From Hydractinia symbiolongicarpus (Eukaryota; Cnidaria; Hydrozoa; Anthoathecata; Hydractiniidae): 64,000 nt of DNA. Numbering within the stretch: position 1 is the first letter of the stretch; each line of letters starts with the position of its first letter. The notes beneath the pieces were generated by a model. It was not told where the DNA came from. It was given only the letters and a program-made list of their open reading frames with translations, and ran no database searches. The translations under genes and the position numbers were made by a program. The stretch is from NCBI RefSeq assembly GCF_029227915.1, contig NC_079881.1, positions 8,184,001 to 8,248,000 of the forward strand. Direction: 5' to 3'. Below, one piece after another: positions 10,062 through 22,000 of this stretch.

Positions 10062-13000
10062 ATGAGTGAAGTGGAAGATACTAGAAATAACGAAGAAAAA
10101 GTTTTTGCTTCACAAATTCATATAAAAGAAAGACTTAACATTAATAAAAGTAATACTTGGAAATTTTTATTCTGGTTTTTATCATTATGCGTTTTATTAG
10201 CTGTTTCCTTGGTGATATACGTTAATATGAATTATAAAATAACCTTAGTCAAAGTCGATACGGGTGAAGGCAGTATCAGATTTAGTAAACAATCTCATAA
10301 AAGGGAAAGGCGATCGTCCTTTTCTGACGTGGACAGTGATGAGAAGGACGATCCAAATAATGATCGCGAGAATGCAAAAAAACCGCTTCGTGAAAGGCAT
10401 AAAGAACATCCTGTTTTAACCGAGGACGAGAGATTGGAATATCATACCCAGGTTGCAGATGAGTTATATGCTGAAAACATCGAGAAAAATCTTATGTAAG
10501 AATGTTCTTATGTTTTACTAGGGTTGAGTTACTTATCAACCTCATTTCCAACATTTTAGACCCTTCCATGATCGTTTTTTAAAAAAGAAGAAGAATAAAC
10601 GACTTAAAACGACGAAAATAATTTCCTTGAAATATGCATTAAGAGATTTGTTTATATCTCTATGGTGACAGATAAGAAAAAGTGCATTATAAAGTCTTGG
10701 TCAGCAGATTCATAAAACAGACGAAAAAGCAAACGCAAGCTCGTGTAAAATACTCACCAAGTAAAAAAGTCGTTTTTAATTACTAAAGTAAAAAAATTAG
10801 TCGTCAATATATTTAGAAAAATCTACGGGTCGCCCAACAGACGACGGCTATTATTATGGAGACTAGTCGTTGCCCGTGGAAAAATCCACGGGTTCGCCCG
10901 TCCTTTATATTTACCCTTCGCAACAAAGCGGATAAAAGTATATCGCATTTGATATTCGTGTTTCCGTAACATCATTTTGTAACTCAGCGGGGGGTCCGCG
11001 CAGAGACAGACAGACGGAATACGGCTATTATTATAGAGACTAGTCGTTGCCCGTGGAAAAATCCACGGGTTCGCCCGTCCTTTATATTTACCCGTCGCAA
11101 CAAAGTGGATAAAAATATATCGCATTTGATATTCGTGTTTCCGTAACATCATTTTCTAAATTGGCGGGGGGTCCGCGCAGAGACAGACAGACGGAATACG
11201 GCTATTATTATAGAGATAGTCGTTGCCCGTGGAAAAATCCACGGGTTCGCCCGTCCTTTATATTTACCCGTCGCAACAAAGTGGATAAAAATATATCGCA
11301 TTTGATATTCGTGTTTCCGTAACATCATTTTCTAACTCAGCGGGGGGTCCGCGCAGAGACAGACAGACGGAATACGGCTATTATAATAGAGATATGTTGC
11401 TCGTATCGCCGTCCCAATGTCGGCTTTGACATCAAGCAACACTCTCGGGACGAGGTTAGATATCTGGTCTGCAAAATATTCAACAGTCATAATTTTATAT
11501 TTATTGGTCAGTCCTTTTTAGATGGATAAAATAATTTTAGGTAGCAAGGAATTTTGTTTTTCAATGATTTTATTTACTTTTTACTAGCTTTCGCAACTGT
11601 TTCATTTTTTGCTTTACGTGGTAAAATTCTTCGTCACACATTGCAGTATATTTCAGCAAATTGGCACCGTTTCTTAGTTAGTTTTATTAACTCTTTAAGT
11701 TTTTTTGACATTGACGCCTGTCTTTTACGGAGTAATTTAAGTATCATTAAAAAGCAATTCCTCCGTCCTTCCATTTCAAGTACTCAACAGCGCCCTCCAC
11801 CAAAGTGATGACGCCAGCAGGCTTAATACTCGACTGTAATCATTATGTTTAGAGACATAAACTAAATGAATATAATGTAAAGTACAAAAAATTTCTATTG
11901 AGTAGTTTTTTACTCTCTTTCTCTTATAAACTGGAAGATTAGGAACATCATGTTAAAATTCATAAATGGCAGTTTGTATTTGAACAAAAACCTTCTTAAT
12001 TTTCAATAAGAAATGCAACGTATTGTAACGTAACGTAATATTTTTGGTACCAGTCGGTAGCCCGTGGATACATCCACGGGTTCGCCCGTCGCCCGTGCAT
12101 TTTGTGTGTCAAGCTACTGTGGTTATCATTTTGCGTGACAGACAAAGCATACTGGCATTATAAGATGGACTATCGGTAGCACGTGGATAAATCAAGGGGT
12201 TCACCCGTCCTTTATTTATCGCATTTCGTGTTTGCGTAACACGTTTGTTTTCTCGCGCACAAACAGACAGACGGAATACAGCTATTACTAAAGAGATTAA
12301 TGGTTAATTGCTTCGAAAGATAATTATTCTTTTGTCTACATATGCTCCACAGGCTGTGTTTAAAACGATGGCGCGAATTGAATAAAAATGGTAGCCTTTT
12401 TTATTATTTAGATATTTAGCATCTAATTCACATTTGGCAGGAACACATGAAGGATCTGAGCAAGCCGAATGGATAGCACACAAATTTCGAAAATATCTTT
12501 TTGATAATGTCCATATAAAACCGTACAGCGTTTTACTGTCCTATCCCGAAGCGCCAGGTTAGTTGACGACGTATATGACGACGCCGACGGCGACAGTAAC
12601 CATAACAGCAACGGGAACGAAGACAATAATATAAAAGGTTTTTGTGTTTAGGTAATCTAACTTTATTTGATACGAATGGAGAAGAAACACAAAAGATAAC
12701 TGTCGTTGAACAAAAGTTGGACAAATTTGAGAAAAACACCCCCAATCCGGTTTACCCACCCTTTCTTGCCTACACAAGTTCCACAACGGCTGAGGTTTGT
12801 TTTTAAATTGTCGACCTGTCTTGTGTTTCGTTCTTTTGTAACGTTCCTTTCGCTTAAAATCCAAATGAATTTGTTTGTTCAGAGTGTTGCATAAATCAAA
12901 CATAGAAAAACCCAACTTCGTCCCCAGGGGCTTTTTCCATATCAAGACCACCAGCGGCGAAAAAACCCGTCAAGTAAGCGCTAGCGGCTTTGACATAGAC

Positions 13001-16000
13001 AACAAACCCTGGGGACAAGGATGATTGAAACCTTTGTTATAAGCCCTTGCAGGTTGTCCCTGGTTTTTGCGAGATTATTTGCTCTAAAGTCCCTAAATTC
13101 ATTTAATTATCCCCAGTGTGATATAAATTACGCGAATGTTAAGAACATAACTAAATTTTATCTTTTAAAGATCAAAAGCAAGCAGTTGGGGTGTATGTAT
13201 GTTTATTCTTGACATAGGGAGAGATGGTGTATGCTAATTTTGGCACTGAAGAAGATTTTGGAAAACTCAAAAAAATGGATGTTGATGTTGAGGACAAAAT
13301 CGTGTTGATACGATATGGTGTGATTTCAAGAAATAAGAAGGTATTCAGGTGTAGAAAGTATTTAAAATCATTCCACGTCTAGATAGAAAGCATACAAAAG
13401 GGTACCTTAAGGTAACTATGATACTAAGCGTGTTTTATCCCGGGACGGTGGGTATAATTTCCTCCACGTAACAATTACAAACAGTGTCGTCCATTTCTTC
13501 GACACAACCATGATAGCCAGCGCGTCGCTTCTTTTACTTAAGGCAACCCTGGAAGCCATAAAAGGTATTGTGAAAGTGAAATAGGTCCTCCTTGTGAGCA
13601 CAAATTTCTAATATTATATCCTTCAAAGCGAAATCATTTTTTAGATACTCGAGGTTTTACCCTTGCAAAAGTCGTTGCGAGGTCTTTGTGCTTGAACTTT
13701 AATTTAGAGCAGATACATGTTATCAACTCATCGGGAAAAAAAGCAACTAAAAAGCTTGTTTTAAATTAGTTATAGTTAGCTAGAGATCATTTCGAAGTTA
13801 CTTCGAAGTTACTTCGAAGTTAGTGCGATGATCAATTATCCTAAAGTTAATTAGAAGTTAGTTGGAAGTAAGTTAGCAGTTATCTGAAAGTTAGTTGGAA
13901 GTTATCTGAAAGTTAGTTAAATGTTAGTTGGAAAATAGTTGGAAGTTAGTTGGAATTTAATGAGAGGTTAAATAGAACTTATCTGCAACTTAGTTCGAAG
14001 TTGACCAGATGTTAGTTATACGTTAGTTAGAAGGTAATGGGAAATTACTTGGAAGTCAGTTAAAAATTATTTGGAAGCTGGTTGGGTCTTAGAAAAAAGT
14101 TGGCTATAACCATAACAGTACAGTTGGAAATAAAAGTTTATAAAAAATATGCATTATATATATTCTTTTATTTCAGATAAAGTATGCCGAAGCCTGGAAA
14201 GTAAAAGGGGTTATTCTTTTTTCTGATCCAGTCACATACAGCCCGACTGGTGTCTCTTACCCAGACTCGTGGTACCTTCCACCCGATGGTGTCCAACGAG
14301 GAACATTGTTGCGTATGAGAGGAGATCCCCTAACAAGAGGATATCCCGCCGTGAGTAAGTCTACCTTTGTTATACGAAAATAAAAAGTAAATGAATGCCA
14401 TTATATGGTTTTCGTGCAGTGTTTACATATTTTACTTCAATCTTGTTCCCAAGACGTTCCCAATGTCAGAACGGACTAGATACCTTAAGTTGATTTATTT
14501 TTTCGAGCATTAATTTTCGCGAGTTTAGAAAAATTAATCGGGGAAAAGTGACTTATTTTTCAAAAGTGACTTAATTTTTCCCCGACTAAATTTTAACCCG
14601 ACGAAATTTCCCCCCGACTTTTTTTCCCCGATAAGGTATTCGATAACATTTATCCGCGCGAAAAGTCTCAGAAATGTCAATTCGCTTAAATTAATCTTTC
14701 GTCAATATCTTTGCAACGTTTTTGTGATAAAGATCCTTGGCCTGAATATTCGGGATTTTTCCAAGAAACGCACCCATGATAAATCTCCTCTTTGGGCCGA
14801 AAGTGCAGTTCTTCAACGATATTGTGTATCTTTGTATCAACATATCGCTTCTTATGCTTGTAAGGGAAATGCAGAATGCTAAATTTGGAAAAATAGTTGC
14901 AAAAAATCTAGCAATCGTCTATACTTAAAAATATTCGCGAGATATCTTCAATATAGTCCGACTCGTAAAAATTAATCTTCGCGAAATGTACTTTTTGCCT
15001 TCACAATAAATAGTCATTTGATCAACTTAAGGTAGTATTTACTTCAAAATTTGGTCTCCTTAAATAATTTTTTGTGGAGGTCGATGTTTAACCCAAAGTG
15101 TTGACGGTCGAAGCAATATGTTGACGTTCGAAGCAATATGTTGACGTTCGAAGCAATGTGTTGACGTTCGAAGCAATGTGTTGACGTTCCAAGCAATGTG
15201 TTGACGTTCGAAGCAATATGTTGACGTTTGAAGCAATATGTTGACGTTTGAAGCAATATGTTGACGTTTGAAGCAATATGTTGACGTTCGAAGCAATATG
15301 TTGACGTTTGAAGCAATATGTTGACGTTCGAAGCAATATGTTGACGTTCGAAGCAATGTGTTGACGTTCCAAGCAATGTGTTGACGTTCCAAGCAATGTG
15401 TTGACGTTCAAAGCAATGTGTTGACGTTCGAAGCAATGTGTTGACGTTCGAAGTAATGTGTTGACGTTCGAAGCAATGTGTTGACGTTCGAAGCAATGTG
15501 TTGACGTTCGAAGCAATGTGTTGACGTTCGAAGCAATGTGTTGGCGGTCGAAGCTATGTGTTGACGTTCGAACCAATATGTTGACGTCACGTGACCTTCA
15601 ATTGCATGGGTCGTTTTCTTTTTTCTTTTTAGAGGGTTTATATCAACGTCCAGTCGAAGAAGTAAAGTATTTTCCAAAAGTACCTGTTCAACCTATCGGC
15701 TATGCTGACGCTGAAAAATTACTAAAGTACGTATTCTTTTTGCAAATTAATTTTCTTACATGTTGACTCACTTAGAAATTCAGAAATTTAAAAAGTTGCA
15801 ATACAATTACCTCACTAAGTGAATATATTTTCCGCCAGAACTATTATATTTCATATTTTCCTTAAATGGAGCCCATTCCAAACATTAGATAAACGCAACC
15901 TCGTCCCCAGGGGTTCTTGCCTTGGTCAAGTAAGCGCTAGCGACTTTGACATCAGGCAACAAACCCTGGGGACCCTTGCAATAAATACTACTTATATATG

Positions 16001-19000
16001 TACGTCGGAGAGTATCTATCTATTTTTTATGTATTAGAACTCTAAACGGCAAGTCCCCGCCTGACGAAATTTGGAGTGGAGGCTTGAACATGACTTATAA
16101 CGTCACATCCAAAGATCATAGGTACAAAAAACATGTCATTTTTCGGTATCTGTCAAATTAATACTGGTTTATTGTCCAAATACGGCTATTTTTGTACTGC
16201 CTGACTTATTAGAGCGTCTGCTATATGATATTCCCATGTCCTTTATCTAGAAAAGTAAAAGTCGAAGTCAATGTATCTAAAGAGGTTCGGGATATAAAGA
16301 ATGTGATTGGGTGTATCAAAGGTGATTTAGAACCAGGTTTGCAACTTTGAAATCTAATTTAATTACTGCATTTATTTAAGTAAACGCCTCCACCCTTCTT
16401 GAATTGACGCCCTGGGCACTCTTTTGAGTAACTATAAATTGTTTATCTTATGTTGTGAAATTTGGAAGGACAAGGTATTTCGTCGATTTTTTTTATTGTG
16501 TACTGTATGTATATATATATGTACTATCTTGTTCCCATGTCTATGATTAGCTTGTCTTCCCGTTTTTTTGGCCACAAATTATTACCTGTCAAAAATCGAA
16601 AATAGGCTGATCGGTGAAAGTATGTCTCGCACAAATTTATCCCAATAAAGTATTGGGTATAATTTCACGACATATATTATGCAGAGAATATAATAAAATA
16701 AGATATAGGTACAAAACTTAACACGAATTATGAATCTGCTTTTGCGTATCATGTTTAGATCGGGTAATTATCGTTGGAAACCACAGAGATGCATGGACAT
16801 ACGGGGCTGCAGATCCGTCGTCTGGTACAGCTGTTATGGTTGAAGTAGCACGCGCATTAGGAGAATTAAAAGCAAAAGGTTAAACAACGTTTCTTAATCT
16901 ACATACATACATTGTTTGTTTTTTTGGTTAATAGAAACATTTGGTGCTTCAGGTTGGAGACCTAGGCGCACCATAATGCTTTGCAGTTGGGATGCTGAGG
17001 AATATGGATTGATTGGATCAACTGAATGGACGGAAGTAAGTGTCATAAGTCTTTCTGTATTACGTATATTAATGTAAGGTTACACTCGGAAGGAATGCAC
17101 AGATTCAAGGAATATGATAGAAAAACAGAATAGATAAACAAACAAACAAGACCCAAAAGTGGGTCTTGTTTGTTTGTTTGTTTATTTTCTCGATAGCACA
17201 GGGGCCGGCCTTCTTTCCAGGGATTTTTGACTTTTTGATATTTTTTCGTCTTCTCTTATATGTAAAAGCCAAAATTTCTGCGAACAAGGATGCATAAGGG
17301 CAACTAAATTGCGATGTATTTCGCAAATAATTTACGTCATAAATTTTGAGCAACTTTTTTTCCAGGAAAATGCAAAGATTCTTTCCCATCAAGCGGTGGC
17401 TTATATCAATGTTGATACCGCGGTGCAAGGTATTTTTGAAGTTAACCTCGATAGAGTGATAGCACGTGAATTTATGAATGTGTTTACTTGCTTTGAAATA
17501 AAGAAAGAAACTTTCGCGAATTTAAGAAATTGAAGAAAAGTGCATCCGTAGTCGAAAATATAAAAAAAAAATAATTCGGCCAAAATTATTATTGCAAAAT
17601 TTAGATCTTTTAATTTGCGACAGTTTATAAGTTTTTTTGAAATAAAAAATAATATTAAACACCATCATTAACTAAAATACTACACTCCATAGGCAATCAC
17701 ACTATTGAATTAAAATCTACTCCAGAACTCGTCGATACATTTTTCGAAGCTGCAAAGAGAGTAAGTATTTTTCTTCTCCTGGAAAAGCACAACGAAATTT
17801 TGCTTTGTTTAAATTAAATGTAACGGAATCAATAAGGTGTCCTTTGGTGACACTTCTACTTTTTTAATATCATCATCCTTTTATTGTTTTAATTGTCATT
17901 ATTTATCTATTTGTTCATTTTATTTCTATTTTTTTTATCAATTTATGTACTTTTTCGCAGTTTAAAGATCCGGACAGCAAAGAAAACTTATACGATGTTT
18001 GGGTGCGAAAACATAAGAAAGATAAAGAAGACAAAAGAAAAGAACCTAAGTACGTGTCCACTTTGCCAAATATTGTTATGTATATTACGCAGCTCACCTG
18101 CACTGCCTAATTTAAAATCCATTGCGGTTAAGTATGCTTGCAGATAATCAAAAACTTCTTTCTTCTTTAGAGTGCGCATGTTTAGAGAAGGGAGCGATTA
18201 CATGCCTTTTTACGCTGATCTTGGGATTCCATCTATGGACTTTAGATATATGTTCAATACAGTAAGTAAAAATCAATTAATCAATCAATTAAGATAAATC
18301 TTTGGAGCCAAAACGTTAATCTAATGAGTGGCCCGGCATAGGTGCGTCCCTGCCCCCGATAAGTGCGGCCGGTCCTAATTATTAAATTAATTATTAAAGA
18401 AGAGGTAAATAAAAGTTTTATAACATGGTCAAATCGTTTAGTAATTCAAAAAACAAAATCGTTTTCTTTCAGAACAACTTTTCTGATCAACAATAATCCC
18501 ATGCTGAATTTTCAAAGTGTTCTTTTAATTATAACGTTTTACAGAACAAAAACTACTCAAATATTAATAAAACTACTCAAATATTAATAAAACTAGTTAT
18601 TTAAACCCGTGAAATAATCCACTTAATTTATTTTATTCGTTCGCTTTACACGAAACCCCGTGGAGATATCCACTCAAAAACATTTAAAATTTATTCTATG
18701 TTTCTCATCACAAAATCATTTGTTGTCAGTTTCATTTTAAAGACGCAAAGAATAAAAACTTTTGACCGAAATTGACAACTATAATAATAACGTTAATTGC
18801 CTGTGACTTTGCTCGTATAACAATTTATAACAAAGCTCCCGTCACGGTAAATTTAAATTCGCATGCAATAAAATTTCTAACTAATGAAATCACTTTATTT
18901 TATCACATGATTTGTTTTAGCCAAACTAGCGAAATTCATTGTTCTTTTCGTCAAAACGTTTTGTTGGTAATTTTATTTAAGCGGGAAAACCAAATGTGTA

Positions 19001-22000
19001 ATAAAGTTTACATCGTTACACAAAAGTTTTTATGAGAACAATAAAATAAATTAACTGTGACTTTTTTAAAACAAAAATTTTAAATCAATTTGAAAAAGCA
19101 CACACAACACAGAAAAAAAATAAATGTTGAGCAAAAGTGACATAATACCGCGGCCATTCCCTTAGGAAAAACAACACATCTAATTTGCCTGTTACAGACA
19201 CACAAAACTGGCGTATTATTATATAGACTAGTCGTTAGCCCGTAGGAAAAATCCACGGGTTTACCCGTCCTTTTTATACCGCACATCGTGCGTCTTGCTA
19301 CTTGCGCAGCTAAGCTACCATTTTTGCGTGACAGACGGACAGGCAGACGACGGCTTTTATTAAAGAGACTAGTCGTTACCGGTGGAAAAATCCACGGCGT
19401 CGCCCGTCTTTTATATATCGCATTTCGTGTTTCCGTTACGGGACGCCGCTTTCGCGGACACACAGACAGACGACGGCTATTATTAAAGAGATAGTCGTTA
19501 ACCCGTGGAAAAATCCACGGGGTCGCCCGTCGCGTTCGCTCGTCCTTTAAATTTACCCGTCGCAACAAAGCGGACAAAAATATATCGCATTTGGTATTGG
19601 TGCGCATTTTAAAAATTTCGTGTTTCCGTTGCAAGACACGGCTTTGGCGGACACACAGACAGACAGACGACGGCTATTATTAAAGAGACTAGCCTGTGGA
19701 AAAATCCACGGGTTCGCCCGTCCTTTATATTTACCCGTTGCAACAAAGTGGACAAAAATATATCGCATTTGGTATTCATGCGCATTTTAGAAATTTCGTG
19801 TTTCCGTTACTGGACACGGCTTTCGCGGACACACAGACAGACAGACGTATACGGGTATTATAATATAGACTAGTTGTTGCCCGTGGAAAAATCCACGGGT
19901 TCGCCCGTCCTTTAAATTAACCCGTCGCAACAAAGCGGATAAAAATATATCGCATTTGATATTCGTGTTTCCGTAACATCATTCTCTAACTCAGCGGGGT
20001 CCGCGCATAGACAGACAGACGACGGCTATTATTATAGAGAGATAAAAAATAAAATTGGCGATGACACAAGTACAGACATTATAAGAAACAGCTTCCTTCA
20101 AGAAAACTAACCAAAATGTCGAAAAACATTTTTAAAGATTCTGGGAATAAAATGCCTAACAACACACAAGAATTTTTTCTTTTTGTAAAATGAATTTTCA
20201 CACACGGTCAACCTCAATCCCAGGGCCTGTAGCGTTTTTAAATATAAGGATGAAACGTGTATGAGAACGTACAGGCCCTGGAGTCGAGGTTGACAAATGC
20301 TTTTTTATTTATATAAACAACATCCTATAGCCAACGCAAAGGTCATATCCTTTATAAATCGAAACAACTTGTAAGGAATAGCCAGCCGAAGAGAATATAT
20401 AGAAAGAGAAAACATACAAACGACAACGGATATAAACAGCATTATAATTTCCAAGATCTTCCTTTCTCTAAAAGCCATACGTCAAAAGTCACGTCAGAGT
20501 TTCATGCGACGGCAAGTGTCATTAAAAAGCTTGATTTTGCTTTGAATGCTAGCGTAACTGAGTAAACAAACACAAATATTTTTGTTTTCCAATAGCTAGT
20601 CGAAAAGCAACGAGTATGGAATTTTTAAGATTGTAAAATACAAAACTTAAAGTATAAAAGGTTTTATTTGTTTTGTTTTGTTTGCAGTCAACACTTTAAA
20701 ACCTCATGCTATTGCTTCTAAATGACCAGCTACACTACCCATCCCCTTTTAATTTTTTTTTACTATAAGAAAAAAATTAGGAATTACCTCGTCCCCAGAA
20801 ATCTTTTGCGCCTATATTGTAGTTGTTAGGTCGGCATATTATATTCGTAGAAGAGCCCTGATGACGAGATTGACTCAGAAAGTGTTAACATAAGTAATAT
20901 AAGTTTTCGCGTATATGTTTCTTTTAAATAGTTTTATAGTACGTGTGACCATGCTCACATGAAATATTATTTTTTAGAAAGATATGGGCGTATTCAATTA
21001 TCCAGTTTACCACACTATACACGATAACATTGAATGGATGAAAAGATTTGTCGATCCTGATTTTCGCTATCACGTGACTATTGCAAAGATCTGGACACAA
21101 GTCATTCTTTTGCTCGCTGACACAACTCTACTTCCGTTTAACTTCATTCGATACAGTGACAGTTTGTTTTATCGAGTTAAAGAAATGGCTGATTTGGTTA
21201 AAAAAAAGAATTTGGAATCGCAGTGTAACTACAGTGAGTATGAAATATCTGATCTGGTAAAGAACTGGTAACTAAGTTGTGCGTAAGTTTCAAGGTTAAT
21301 CAATGATATATTTTATTTGTTGTAGCTTTATTGTTGAAGACAGTGACCGAACTAAAAGGCGCCACTCGAGATTTCCACAATCGCTTGCAAGATTTAGACA
21401 AAGAAAAGTATGTATTGCTGTCGCTTGATGCTCCTTTTATGGGTTTTTGTACTCCTTTTATGGTGTCTTGTACTACTTATATGGTGTCCTGTACTACTTA
21501 TATGGGTTCTTGTACACCTTAACTGGTGTGTTTGTGCACCTTGTACGGTGTTTTGTACTCTTTATATGATATTTCGTGCTTCTTGTAGGTATCCCTATAT
21601 GGAATTCTCTATTCCATATATGATTCATTGCACTCCTTATATGGTAAACATAGAGGACTTCTATTAAGCTACAATGACACCTCTATAACGGATACCATCG
21701 GGACCTAAACAACTTTCGCGTTTCGCGGTTTTCGAAACAAATTTCAAAGAAAAAAGTTTTTTTCGCGTGAAAAAACGTTCGCGAAAAAGGATCAAAAATA
21801 CCAAAAACGCGAAATTGTCTGCCCTTAAATTAAATCAACCAAAAAGTAAGTAAAAAGGTTGAATTTGCAAGAAAAAAGAGCCTAAAGACAATATGTTGTG
21901 AATATGCTATCTTTTGTTTAAAAAAGTAAAACAAATTGGATATTTTAGAAACATTTTGCTTTGTTTTGTCGGACACCAATTTAATTCAAAACATTGCCTT

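Noticed and set aside
10823-11152. Minus-strand frame of 109 residues
   Set aside because: It spans the Helitron-like array and repeats with the unit length; no protein family likeness.
15044-15677. Long minus-strand frames of 89-162 residues with a repeating R-T-S-T-x-C-F-E-R-Q-H-I pattern
   Set aside because: They are translations of the 20-bp minisatellite. Overlapping frames are open at once because the period leaves no stop.
18360-18700. Degenerate CCCGTGAAATAATCCAC and CCCCGTGGAGATATCCAC hairpins
   Set aside because: They may be very old Helitron ends, but no CTAG joint or unit structure can be traced.
19080-19768. Minus-strand frames (184 and 71 residues) with RATPWIFP-type repeats
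   Set aside because: Same cause: head-to-tail Helitron-like units.
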